In this document: in pieces, positions 23,518 to 33,593 of the stretch | How the letters are laid out: each line of letters opens with the position of its first letter | How positions within the stretch are numbered: position 1 is the first letter of the stretch | From: Blepharisma japonicum | Lineage: Eukaryota > Ciliophora > Heterotrichea > Heterotrichida > Blepharismidae | Reading direction: 5' to 3' | DNA: 64,000 bases | Assembly (NCBI GenBank): GCA_949751835.1 | Contig: CATKHK010000026.1 | Coordinates: 1-64,000 of the forward strand | Position numbers and translations under genes: made by a program | The notes under the pieces: generated by a model | What the model was told of the DNA's origin: nothing | What the model saw: the letters and a program-made list of their open reading frames with translations, nothing else | Databases searched by the model: none

Positions 23518-25032
23518 ATGCATACAAATGACACACCATCAAAGGGCTGAAACTCTGGACGTCTAGAAGACTTCCACACAACGCCAACTGTTATCTCTCT
23601 TTCTCCTATCAGGTCCAGCAAGCGATCTGTAACAGCGAAACATTCCAATACCCCTGAACCTCTCTCATCCCGTCCTAGATCCGGAAAGGTCCAAACAAAA
23701 TATTTAAACTCTAACCTGCATGGCAATATTATGCAAGACAATGAAAACTCTCAAGCATCCCCACCAAATTCAACAAAAGCGACAAATTTTTTACACATTT
23801 TAAAAACAATGCAAACATTAAAACTAGGACCAGGCCAATATAACTATGATTTAAGCACACTAGGTGGCCCTTCATTTCATTTTTCGTCTGAAAAAAGGTG
23901 ACCGAAAATTGATCATTTGATATCTCGGCCAAGATTGATTTTTGACGATGCAAAAAGAAGGCAAGAAATATATCATGATAATAAAAATGTTAGAAAATAT
24001 TCCCCTAATGAAAGAATGAAAGCTATAAAAGAAAAAGCAAACTTAGAAGCAGCTAAAATTGTGGAAATCAAAGAGAAAAAACAAATGATTTATAATACCA
24101 CGAAATCGGAAAGACTGATTCGGCTGAAAGATAAAGAAAGAAGATATGAGTGAAATAGAAAGAAATGCGAATTAGCCAAAATCTCAGAAACGTGGATAGC
24201 TATAGATGTAATTGTTGGGTTCGCGTCAATTGCGAGAATCAAAATGAAGCATAAATATAAGTTGCATCTTAAATCGGCTAGATTGCTGAAGAAATTGTAT
24301 GTGATTTGTGTGTGCTATGGAAGACTGAAAAGAAGGCTTAAAAAAATTAGGGTTATGCGCGCTTTAAATGTTATAAGAAGAATGGTGATGCCGATGAGAA
24401 AATGACTGATGATAAGGCGTAAAAAATTAGCCGAAAAAATTGTTGATGTAACTGAATGGGCCATTACAGGTGATAAAATTTTTAGCCTTATGCATACTTT
24501 TATACGAGTGATTACCTTTATCCAGCGAACAGTCAAAAAAATCCTTAAAAGAAAGCATTTTTATTTAGCCTTAAAAAGATTATTGTGGAATAAAGTTGAA
24601 TATAAAATGTATATAGAGCATTGTGTAAAAAAATACACCCTTCCACAATCAGAATTATGAAAAAAAATAAATTACGAGGCTATCCAAGGACATTCTTCTA
24701 TTCCTGATAGCGTAAAAGACATTGTTATAAAGAAAATCTTAAAGACGAGGATGCAAGAATATAGAAAAAAATTAAGAGAGTATAAAGTAGAATGCAAAAA
24801 AATATCAGAAGAATATAACGAAAAACATTATAAAATTTTGGGAAAATCAGCTGATGGTGGACCGTTTTATCCACCTCGTCCTGTACCGCATTATATTATA
24901 TCTGAGTCAGAATACAGGATCTTGATAAATGAGACTTTACAAAAAAGACTGGAGTGGGAGCCTCTTATCAGAAAAAATACAAGAAGGAGTTTATTGAGAC
25001 TTAATACCATTATCAAGCCTCAATTTAATTAA
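23518..25032 (+). CDS. Basic protein with a SHIPPO/STPGR-like motif, possible axonemal protein
   Basis: A 504-residue, very Lys/Arg-rich protein. Near residue 103 it has LGPGQYNYDL followed by GGPSFHFSS, the PGxY-type pattern of sperm-tail PG-rich (STPGR/SHIPPO) repeats found in ciliary microtubule proteins. The rest is helical and basic. Five TGA codons are read as Trp; without that only short pieces remain. The start at 23518 gives a Ser/Pro-rich leader. A ciliary role is inferred from one motif only. Confidence 0.78.
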
Positions 25033-25258
25033 TATATACCGCAAGAGTTTTGACTTATAATTTTTTGTAATATGATAATATAAAAAATAAAGTAATTTTA
25101 ATTAAAAATTATATCTATTGGGTTTGGAATTATTTTTCAAAATATCAAACTATTTAAATAATGACTATAATATTTTCAATAATAATTTCGATTTCATAAT
25201 TTCTGTACTAATAATAATTTTCCAAATTAATAGCATTAATGCGTAACTTATAATTTAA

Positions 25259-26284
25259 ATGGAGTTTGGATTTGATGTCAGGCGAGTTTTACGCCCAGAT
25301 GAGGATGGTTTTTCAATTATAACTCCACAGTCAGATTCTATTCAAAATAAAGATCTTTGCGAAATAATCAATGAAATGGGAAAAGCTTCTGCAAGAGCTC
25401 AATCATTAGGAGCTGTCATTACAACTCCATCAAGGTTTTTTTCTTCATCAGACAACAAGCTTTATATAAAAAGCGAAAATCAAAAGGTCATTGGAATCTT
25501 GAAAACTGGACGAAGAAAATTATTCTATACAGACATGATAGGAAAAATCACTGAAATGACTCCTCTATGTTTGCTAGATTTCTATGTGCATGAATCCATG
25601 CAAAGACATGGACATGGAAAAGTAATCTATGAAAAAATGCTTGAAGAAGAAAACATTCTACCAAATAAAATTGCTATTGATAGACCTTCTAACAAATTAA
25701 TTAGCTTTATGAGAAAACATTATGGACTTGCTGACTATATCCCGCAAAATAATAATTTTGTAATTTATCATCAATTTTTTGATGTAATTGACAAGTAGAC
25801 AAATTTTAAGCTGCCTAAAAGAGCGGTGCACAGCTATGAAGAAAGAAAAGACGTTTACCATGAAAGACCTCAAGAAGACGTAGAAGAAAACTACTATGAG
25901 CAGCCTTATCATAGGCCTCAAGATCTTCATAATACGCATCAAGAAACTTATCATAAGCCTCAAGAGCATTATCGAAATGAAGCCCATAATGAGAGAAATG
26001 AGCCTCAGAGGAATTATCATTACTCGCAGCAAAATAATTATGGAAGCTCTTCTCAAAGATGCAAATCAAGAGAAGATAAAATTTTAGACCAAATTAGATC
26101 GAATATTGTGGTAACTGAGGATCAGCTGAAAGAGACAAGGGAGAGGATCACCAAAATGGAGACTGAAGCGAAAACGAGTGAATATCAGCCGAGAGCACCA
26201 TGGGCTACAAGTGGGACGGGGAGAGAAAAGAAAACATCTTCTTCTGATTATGGAGCATATTTAAATTATCAGAAAAGGTATTAG
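25259..26284 (+). CDS. ATAT1: Alpha-tubulin N-acetyltransferase (ATAT1/MEC-17)
   Basis: The spliced product is 336 residues. Residues 1-175 form the GNAT-fold domain that acetylates Lys40 of alpha-tubulin inside the microtubule: MEFGFDV start, GKASARAQ, Asp107 in LLDFYVHES, RHGHGK acetyl-CoA loop at 116-121, AIDRPS and NNFVIYHQFF. A 15-nt intron (25784-25798) then leads, in the same frame, into a 161-residue His/Tyr/Gln/Glu-rich tail with HxPQ-like units, ending YLNYQKRY. No TGA in the gene. The catalytic assignment is firm; the role of the tail is unknown. Confidence 0.93.
25784..25798 (+). other. 15-nt intron (ATAT1 gene)
   Basis: GTAATTGACAAGTAG, phase 0, A at position 10. It ends with the TAG that would otherwise close the catalytic domain. 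An overlapping 16-nt GT...AG option (25795-25810) shifts frame and stops soon after, so it is less likely. Confidence 0.8.
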
Positions 26285-27157
26285 ATATATGAAAATTCAA
26301 AGTAATTTATTAGATAATAAAATTATTATGAGCAGGCGCGATAATGATACTTAGCGCAGTTAATCGTCCACTGAAGTGCATAAAATGATGGTGTTTATCA
26401 GTGTGAATAATCTAGATTTAGATAAAGCTCACTAATTCAAATATTTAAGCTTTAATAAATTTATTAATTAATCAGCACTCATATATATAATAGGGCATTA
26501 TTAAGTTAGGCCAAAGATTTATCTTTTTAAGAATCAAAATGAGGAAAAGAGGAATTTTTATTTGCTTAAAAGGAAATAATGAGGTGCTCATTTTCATTAG
26601 AGACTGGAATATGGAATTGAGATTAAAACATATGGCTTTATATATTCTAACAAATAATTTTCATTTTCCTATATCCCAACTTATATATTCTGAAATTCTG
26701 GATTAATAAAGGATATCATTTTAAAGTATTCTAATGCGATAGGTTTCATGTAATAATATTTTCTTTCCACGGGTTTTTTTCTTAATAATTTTGCCATATA
26801 TATTTCATATTTTCCAAAAATAGGATCCAATGGCATCATTAAATATCACAAGACATTATATAAAGAAAAAAATTCAATTAAAAATGTTTAAATAATTCGA
26901 ATTTCAGCTCAAAATGACAATCACTTTGCTCATCAGTCTTCCTTAATCAAAAAATTAAATTCTCCAGAGATAATTCATTAATATATTTGCTTGCATATAC
27001 GCCCCAAAGCAGCTAATCATAAATAAAATCTAAATATTTTACGTCATTTTATCGCTAGATCTCTTTCATAATTAATCTCAATCCATCTAAAAATCCAGTA
27101 ACTCATGCGTCAAAATTTTGCAATAAATTCACGCATCATTTTCATAATATAAAATTC
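26285..27157. other. Long AT-rich spacer
   Basis: About 870 bases with no supported gene. One plus-strand frame at 26539-26706 (55 residues, starting MRKRGIFICL) is the only notable open stretch and could be chance. No RNA gene or repeat recognised. Confidence 0.5.
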
Positions 27158-27863
27158 ATGCCAGAGAGTTTACGAGGAAATAAATCTCGGATTCTTAAAG
27201 AAGACACTCAAAATTCATGGTTAATTGTGTTTGGTGTATTATTACCAATTGTGCTCATTATTATAGTGTAAAAATTACATAGAGGATTTTCGTGTTATTT
27301 GATAAGAAAATATAAAAGAAGAAAGAACACAATTAAAGTCAAACCAAACCAAGAATCAATAAATTTAAATTTGGCTGGAGATCTCTCAGGTGACGACTCT
27401 AAGCGAGAACGAACCGACGTAACCCTTGACCGAACCATTTCAAATCCATTGGACGGGCAAAGTGAATCCAGACGAAAAACCAATCCACACCAAGGAGAGC
27501 TGCTTTTTATTTCGGTGAATCGGGCTTCATCGAATTCAAGCCAAGATGATTCTCGGAGAATCTCTCGAGTGACCGAAATTCATTATTTATGTCCGCAAGA
27601 AGAAGATTTTGTCAGTCCAACTGAAAGGATTCCAGACCATTTTGATATTTTTGAGTTCAGAGATATCATCACTGGGGAAAAGTGCAATGCGTGTAACTCA
27701 GTGTAAAATTTGATATAGATTTGAAAAAGGAGATATGGGCCTTTCCGGAGAGTGTAGGCACAAAATTCATCTATCATGCTGAGCAGAGTTTATACAAAAA
27801 CATAGAGATAAATCAAAACTTTGCCCTATGTAAACGATATATAGATGCTGTAACAAAAGTTAA
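27158..27863 (+). CDS. Single-pass membrane RING-H2 protein, probable E3 ubiquitin ligase
   Basis: The gene needs three miniature introns. The spliced product is 219 residues with a membrane helix at about 21-44, a basic and Ser-rich linker, and a C-terminal RING-H2 domain at 171-215: C171-x2-C174, C189-x-H191-x2-H194-x2-C197, and C212-P-x-C215. The Trp after C197 is encoded by TGA. Membrane RING-H2 proteins usually recruit E2 enzymes for local ubiquitination. Each intron is needed to bring the eight ligands into one frame, which strongly supports the model. The protein ends four residues after the last ligand. Confidence 0.88.
27268..27282 (+). other. 15-nt intron 1 (RING-H2 gene)
   Basis: GTAAAAATTACATAG, phase 2, A at position 10. 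It lies within the membrane-helix coding region. Confidence 0.88.
27703..27718 (+). other. 16-nt intron 2 (RING-H2 gene)
   Basis: GTAAAATTTGATATAG, phase 2, A at position 11 (six from the 3' end). Splicing joins the first Cys pair of the RING to the His pair. Confidence 0.88.
27830..27844 (+). other. 15-nt intron 3 (RING-H2 gene)
   Basis: GTAAACGATATATAG, phase 2, A at position 10. It splits the CPxC motif; splicing gives CPIC. Confidence 0.9.
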
Positions 27864-27951
27864 TTTTCAATACAAATATAGTAAATTGAGTATTTGTGCT
27901 GAATTAATTTAAATCGTAATTTAATGGAGTAAGTATTTTATAACGATTTTA

Positions 27952-28473
27952 TTAAAAAGAACTTCTAGGATTGATGTTGGTCTCTTCTAGAGCCCAATAG
28001 CTATCTATTTTTAAAAATTCTTTTGTATCTTTGTCCATGTCTAAAAATAAGTGAAAATCGTTGATATAGTCTTTAACGTTTAAAGTTTTTAAATAGCACG
28101 CTATGTCTATACATATTAAATTTTGGAGGGGATATAGGTCCAGACGCTTAGCAGCTAGTAAAAGTTTTAGCTGGTTTTCTTGGGAGGTTTTTTCGATAAA
28201 GTACCTGTCTCAAGGATCAATATATGTTTTTATATCAATATCTTTAGCCGTAGCTCTATATACAGGTGGATTGTAACGATGATAAGATAAATAATCAATA
28301 ATCATGTCTAGTGTTTCAGAGTCAATTTCTAAAGTATCTAAATAAATAGGAGAAGAAACATCAGGAATTTCTAAATGAAAAATACCTCGTAAAAATTCTG
28401 ATAATTCTACAATCTCATGTGGAACTCTATAAGATTTGCCTTCAAATGAAATAAGCTCTATTGTTTCTCCCAT
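27952..28473 (-). CDS. SKP1-like protein
   Basis: The 173-residue protein follows the SKP1 plan: an N-terminal BTB/POZ-like half (ISFEGKSYRVPHEIVELS), the HHRYNPP-like linker (YHRYNPPVY) and the C-terminal WDRYFIEK with LKLLLAAKRLDLYPLQNL and IACYLKTLN helices. The Trp of that WD motif is a TGA codon (28210-28212), and reading through it adds the whole F-box-binding half. SKP1 bridges cullin 1 and F-box proteins in SCF ubiquitin ligases. Divergent from canonical SKP1, so possibly one of several paralogs. Confidence 0.85.
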
Positions 28474-28711
28474 GTCTTTATTTATTTCAAAAAATTATTA
28501 TGCATTTTAATCTTTGTTATTTCTCAGAACTTAAACTTTTCTACACTATTTTCTATTTTATTGTATTTTTACTTCATTCCTCTTCAAAATCAAATTTAAG
28601 CTCTCAATTGTTTTAATTTCATCCTATTTTAAGCTTTTCTCTCCACTTATAATATTAAAAAGACAATTTTTAAGTCAACCTGTAATAAATAGGTTATTTC
28701 TTTAAGTCCTC

Positions 28712-29233
28712 TTAAGAGCGGAAATTCCACCAAACTCCGAAAAAGAACAGTCCCAAGCCAACAGCAGTCGCAGTTCTATAAGCTCCAAAGTACGTATTTG
28801 AGAAGTTCTTCACCAAAAGCCTTTCAGTCCCATTGCAGAAAGGCGCATTTGCAGATTGTTTGCAGTTGCAAATCTTGTAGTATCCTGATTTATCAACGTT
28901 GAAAGCGATTGGTCTATTTCTTGATAGCATGTAATGGCATTTATGATCGCACCATGGTTCATCCCAAGTGGCTCCACAAGAGCACCATTTGTAAATTTTA
29001 CCTGCTTCTAAATGAATATTGATTGGGATAAATCCACCTCTGATTGGCAATGTTGGTGGCCTGTATTTTCCTTCAGGATAATGATATTCTTCTGGCATTG
29101 GAGTCACCTTTTGTTGAGGGAAATCAGTGACATCAGTAGGTTTTTTCTCTGCTCTAGGAGGTGGCGCATGAAGGAGTTCTGGCTTTTGGACGAGAGGATC
29201 CAGTCTCCAATCGTAGTTGCAAGGGTCAGACAT
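28712..29233 (-). CDS. CDGSH-type iron-sulfur protein with altered ligand positions (CISD3-like)
   Basis: A 173-residue protein with two CDGSH-like motifs, as in CISD3. The first, CSCGATWDEPWCDHKCH, has Cys where the ligand His normally sits. The second, CNCKQSANAPFCNGTER, has Glu at that position and Asn for Asp. The N-terminal 70 residues are Pro-rich, and a C-terminal hydrophobic segment (VGLGLFFFGVWW) could anchor it in a membrane. CDGSH proteins carry 2Fe-2S clusters in mitochondria or ER. Cluster binding here is uncertain because of the replaced ligands. Confidence 0.82.
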   Translation of the reverse strand: MSDPCNYDWRLDPLVQKPELLHAPPPRAEKKPTDVTDFPQQKVTPMPEEYHYPEGKYRPPTLPIRGGFIPINIHLEAGKIYKWCSCGATWDEPWCDHKCHYMLSRNRPIAFNVDKSGYYKICNCKQSANAPFCNGTERLLVKNFSNTYFGAYRTATAVGLGLFFFGVWWNFRS

Positions 29234-29285
29234 ATTTTATTAAAGATTTGATTTTCAATGGTTGAATTAAAATATTAGAAGAATC

Positions 29286-30701
29286 TTAAATGATACTTGG
29301 AGCGATGTTAGCTGCGATTTCGCTGTAGCCATTATTTAAGACTAAAAGGTCATCAGTGAACTCAATATATTTGATCTTAGGCAAAGAAATATTAACTTTT
29401 CCTAAGTCGTTATTGATAATTGGCACCAATATGTCAAACAGGTTTGCTAATAGCATGCTAAGGACAGCTGTATTGACGGTTCCAACATTGGAATTTATTA
29501 CTGATACTTGCCAAAGGTCAAGGGTGTTTATATCAAAGTTGAGGACTGTGCCGTTAAGATGCAAATTGGCATTGATGTAGATCGATGTTAATAAGTCAAG
29601 TGCGTTTGTCCAGGTAGTTGAAGAGGTTTGGACTGCAAACTTAGTTTGTAAAGTTGCGTTGAAATTCAAGGAATTGTTTGTCCATACAGTTGGGTACTGG
29701 TAAGCAGGGTCTGAGTTGAAGGTTAGTGCAACGTTTTTGCCTTTTCCGTAGGTCTGCTTTAAGTTTGGTATCAAAAATGCTAGCCCATCAGTTGTTAACT
29801 TCAATGGAAAAGTTGGAGGAAGCTGCTTTAAGTCAATATTTAAAAGTCCCCAATAAGCGACTACCAAAGAGTTCAGGAAATAATCTGATAAAAAGATTTG
29901 GAAGTCCAATCCATCAGCCCCATAAGCTGGGAGACTGAAAGCCGTGAATGGTATAAACGAGGATTTAGAGGTAGAGTTATATACTTCTCCAGAGAATGGA
30001 ATGCTAAGATATCCATTACTTACTGAAGTATTTTGAGCTAAGTGTAAATCTATAATTGAATGGAGTGATGAAAGTTCAAACTCATAAGGGAGTATGTCTA
30101 GTAGCACATTAAGATCTTCTGTATAATTGCCAACGGTCTCTACTATAGTTTTTTCAAGGGTCGGGATTTCTGAGATCATTGCTTCCAGCAGCAATTTCTT
30201 AATTGTACTTGACAAGCCAGTTGTGGTAAGCTCAATGTTTGTAATAACTGCAGCCAAATTTCGTATCAGGACTTGGGCTTTGTTTTTAGGCTGAGTCTGT
30301 ATGACTGTTATGAAATAGTCAAAGTCCAAACCTAAAATGGTAAGAGTTCCTGTCCCGTGATAAGATAATCCGTATTTAAGGATATAATTGAAATTAATCA
30401 CGATTTTACCATCGTTAAGAGCGAGCTGTATTTCATCTGGCTCTTTAAATGTTAACCCTGATGTTGTTAGGTTTGCTGTTACACCTTGAAGCTGGACGTT
30501 TATCAGTTGTAATTCCCCTTTGAATCCAGCGTTGAAATTGAATGTATAATTTCCTAGCGTGTAATTGATGGAATATCCTTCCCCAAATGCTAGTAAAATC
30601 TGTACGATTTCATGGAGTGGAGCCTGGTTAATGGAAAGCGATAAAGCATTATCACCAGCGAAAATGAGAGCAGGCAGAAGTGCTAATAAAAGGAACTTCA
30701 T
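29286..30701 (-). CDS. Secreted BPI/LBP-like lipid-binding protein
   Basis: A 471-residue protein with a signal peptide (MKFLLLALLPALIFAG) and alternating beta-rich sequence with many N-glycosylation sequons. The spacing of an N-terminal domain, a linker and a C-terminal domain that ends with a long hydrophobic, Asn-rich beta region resembles the BPI/LBP/CETP superfamily, which binds lipids or lipopolysaccharide. No TGA, no intron. In a bacterivorous ciliate an antibacterial or lipid-transfer role is plausible, but that is inference. Confidence 0.72.
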   Translation of the reverse strand: MKFLLLALLPALIFAGDNALSLSINQAPLHEIVQILLAFGEGYSINYTLGNYTFNFNAGFKGELQLINVQLQGVTANLTTSGLTFKEPDEIQLALNDGKIVINFNYILKYGLSYHGTGTLTILGLDFDYFITVIQTQPKNKAQVLIRNLAAVITNIELTTTGLSSTIKKLLLEAMISEIPTLEKTIVETVGNYTEDLNVLLDILPYEFELSSLHSIIDLHLAQNTSVSNGYLSIPFSGEVYNSTSKSSFIPFTAFSLPAYGADGLDFQIFLSDYFLNSLVVAYWGLLNIDLKQLPPTFPLKLTTDGLAFLIPNLKQTYGKGKNVALTFNSDPAYQYPTVWTNNSLNFNATLQTKFAVQTSSTTWTNALDLLTSIYINANLHLNGTVLNFDINTLDLWQVSVINSNVGTVNTAVLSMLLANLFDILVPIINNDLGKVNISLPKIKYIEFTDDLLVLNNGYSEIAANIAPSII

Positions 30702-31134
30702 AATTATTTAGTCAACAAATAAATGGTGAGATATTCTATGCACAAAAAATTTTTTGAATTCTTGTGATAAGTGTGTTAGACAATAAATAGGTGAAATAAA
30801 ATGACAGAATTTAAATTGAAAGAAAAAGGAAGCTGCCTATGTAATTAAATGATTATTTTCTAAGATATTTATTAGAATAGGGAGAAATAGATAGATTTGT
30901 TTTTATAAATTAAAATATGCAAAAATTAGCAGAATTTACTCCAGTTGTGCTATAAATTTGCCTATGTCTCAAAGCGAAGATATGCTATCAAAGGTAAGGT
31001 CTATAGTTAAGGTCTTGGAGGTTAATAAAAAATGGTAAATTACAATCGCATAAGATTTACCTTTTTATTAAAAAATTTATCTTATTAGTGGAATTATTCT
31101 CACATTTAAATATCTAAATTAGTTAGACCTGAAA
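30702..31134. other. Spacer between two minus-strand genes
   Basis: About 430 bases, AT-rich. One 24-codon frame at 30964-31038 (starting MSQSEDMLSK) is present on plus. Nothing else supported. Confidence 0.5.
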
Positions 31135-32085
31135 TTAATAATAAAAAGAAGTTTCTACGCCAGCATGATCGCTTATTTGCGTAAAAACCTCTCCTTCAGT
31201 ACTCAAAGGCTCAACTTTTGTGTTTTCCAGATCAATTTTAAGATCCTACCTAAATCTTACAGATCTATCTTCATTTGCTAGTAAAATATAATCAAGGGCT
31301 TCATCAGCACAAATCTCATGATTCATTGTAAGGATTTTTTCTAAAGCTTCTCCTTTCTCATTGATTCTCCCAAATGTTGCAGGAGAAAATCCATATTTCC
31401 ACCTCAACAAGTCTTTCATAGTAATTTTTTCTCCTCTCAGAAGGAGCTTGCTGAGATGTTCATAATCATCTAAACACTCAATATCTTTGAATACTGGAGG
31501 CTTTAACTCTTCTCTCCCATCCACATTTAAATCCCCACATATAAAGCCTGGCTCTTCAGCTCGCCCTATTTTTTCGTCAACAAAATTTCGGAGATCAATT
31601 AGCTGTTTTCTCCTAGTCAATCTATACATTAGATATTTTTTGCTGCTTTTAGTAGGGTGCTTTGACTGTAAATGAACGTTAAAAAGATGTAAGGGCTTAG
31701 AATTTACTAAAATTTTTGCATATAAAGCTCCCTTATATGCTAATTTATCTGGATAAATTGAATCATTAAAAGGCCTAAAGGTAGATTCTAAGATTTTATG
31801 CTTACTAAGTATAACCAGCCCACAGTCAGCTATATGAGTAGAAAAAATTTTTGGAAGAGGGCTTATTGCATGATATAAAAAATTGTGATTGGTTGCTTCA
31901 TGCAAAAGTTTTTTTTGACGTGAGGTATAGGCTGCATATGTCTCTTGCAAACAAATGATATCGTATTTCTTTATAATTTTGCTGATAAAATAAGATAGGC
32001 GCTGATTTTTAAAGTCCCAATTTTTGCTATGAACTAGAGGCGGTCTCATAAAGAGATTCAAAGTTAGTAACTTTGTCTGGGACAT
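31135..32085 (-). CDS. Endonuclease/exonuclease/phosphatase-fold enzyme, neutral sphingomyelinase-like
   Basis: The spliced product is 311 residues. Asn10 in LTLNLF, Glu48 in ICLQETY, FNVHLQSKH, GDLNVDG and the terminal S300-D301-H302 are the metal and catalytic residues of the DNase I-like fold. The pattern is closest to neutral sphingomyelinases and related phosphodiesterases. The final SDH lies in a second exon reached through a 15-nt intron (31246-31260); without splicing the enzyme would lack its general-base His. The substrate is inferred. Confidence 0.85.
31246..31260 (-). other. 15-nt intron (sphingomyelinase-like gene)
   Basis: GTAAGATTTAGGTAG on the minus strand, phase 0, A at position 10. 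Removal restores the catalytic SDH motif. Confidence 0.9.
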
Positions 32086-32155
32086 ATTTATATGACCATG
32101 ATACTAACTAATAACATTTTTTTAAATAAAAATGATTCTGATAATAAATATATAA
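32086..32155. promoter_or_regulatory. 70-bp divergent promoter spacer
   Basis: Only 70 bases lie between the divergent starts of the sphingomyelinase-like and PCD-like genes, so both promoters must be very compact. No element recognised. Confidence 0.4.
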
Positions 32156-32485
32156 ATGTTAAGAAAATTCACCTCTCAAATTAAAGTTTCTTCTATTTCT
32201 GATATCAAAAATACTTTACCCAGTTGGAATATAGCTCATGATGCTTCTGAGCTGAGTAAAACATATCATTTTCAATCTTACACAGATGCTTGAGATTTCT
32301 TCCATCTTGTAAGTAAAGTTGCTGCACAAAACAAATGTCCACCATCGTGGTCATTTTCTAATTTAAACGTTAATGTGAAATTTCCTCCTGAAAAGCACGA
32401 AGACCTTACACTCGGCCAAGTCCGTTTAGCTATTTTTATGGACAAAGCTCAAGAACACATACAATCTGATCGTAATTTTAATTAA
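32156..32485 (+). CDS. Pterin-4a-carbinolamine dehydratase (PCD/DCoH)-like protein
   Basis: A 109-residue protein. LPSWNIAH, YHFQSYTDAWDFFHLVSKVA and the C-terminal LTLGQVRLAIFMDKA follow the PCD fold. The usual HHPEW-type active-site motif is replaced by CPPSW; a later His (KHE) remains. The N-terminus (MLRKFTSQIKV) is basic and could be a mitochondrial presequence. One TGA is read as Trp in DAWDFF. The fold assignment is reasonable, but dehydratase activity is doubtful. Confidence 0.75.
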
Positions 32486-32510
32486 TTATTCAGAAAACAA
32501 TTATTTTACA

Positions 32511-33593
32511 TTATTCTTCGGCTTGTTCTTCTATTATATGAATACTTATATCTCTATTTATATGTGAATTCTCGGCAATAGGCTCGCTCGTCTTATCATT
32601 AAAATAGTTTAATTTCAATAAATCTTTTGCTGATGGTCTCCTCATAGGATCTCTCTGTATGCAATGCTTTATGATATTTTTCAACTGATTTTCGCATTTC
32701 GGGATATCTGGGAGCGTCTCATTAGTTGCGATCAGATTCAAAACTTCTCTAGCATCTCTAGAGTAATTAGACCATGGTGGCCTTCCTGAAGCCATTTCTA
32801 TTAAAACGCATCCTAGAGACCAGATATCTGCAGAATAGCTATGCCCTCTCCTAAGAACCACTTCTGGAGCCATCCAATAAGGGCTCCCCCTTAAACTTTT
32901 TGTTAGCTCTAAATCCGAATGTTCAAATTTTCTTGAAGATCCAAAATCAGTCAATTTTAACGTTCCGTTTGTCGATATTAAAATATTTGCTGATTTTAAG
33001 TCTCTATGTATGACATTATTTTCATGAAGATAAGCTAGGCCTTTAAGTAGCTGCCTGGCAAATGTTTTAATAACATCATCTTCAAGGATTCCATATTTTT
33101 GAATTAAATGTCTCAAAGTCCCACCAGGGACATACTCAATAACTACATCTAGTGAAGTCATTTCAGGTGATAAATCAGTTTGGTAATATTGAACTATATT
33201 AGGATGATCTAATTGTTTTAATAAAGAAACCTCTTTTTTCATAAGGGTAAAGTCTTTTTGTATTTTTGTTGGGTCGTCTGTAAGCTAAATAAAAATTACT
33301 TTGAAGTGTTTTACAGCCAAAAGTTCGCCAGTTTCTACATTCATACACTGGTATACCTTGGCATAGGCTCCTTCACCTATAATTTCTCCTCTTTTTCATC
33401 TGATTATTCGTCCAGTCCTAGGAGTGGAAAGCTCCACAAAGGTGGATTCAGAGTCGTCTGTTAAAAATAGTTGAGATTTCTTCCGGCGGATTAATTCTGC
33501 ATTATTTCCTGGGGTGGAATTGTTCAGGGAGGTAGCACGTAGGCCCATTTCTTGTATTTTCACTGATCCTTTTGAAAGACATCCATGTCCCAT
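32511..33593 (-). CDS. Protein kinase of the MAPKKK/STE11 type
   Basis: The spliced product is 355 residues. It starts MGHGCLSKG (possible acylation), then a kinase domain from residue 66: GEGAYAKV (73-80), Lys95 in LAVKHFK, HRDLKSAN (191-198), DFG (211-213) and SPYWMAPE. HRDLKSAN with GSPYWMAPEV is typical of MAP3Ks such as the plant NPK1/ANP group. A TGA encodes Trp66 just before the Gly loop, and a 15-nt intron (33285-33299) follows KHFK. All catalytic residues are intact. Upstream signal and target are unknown. Confidence 0.92.
33285..33299 (-). other. 15-nt intron (MAP3K-like gene)
   Basis: GTAATTTTTATTTAG on the minus strand, phase 0, A at position 10. It lies directly after the catalytic Lys segment of the kinase domain. 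Confidence 0.95.

Noticed and set aside
25826-26284. Separate gene for the His/Tyr-rich protein
   Set aside because: It is in frame with ATAT1, lacks its own ATG, and a consensus 15-nt intron joins them.
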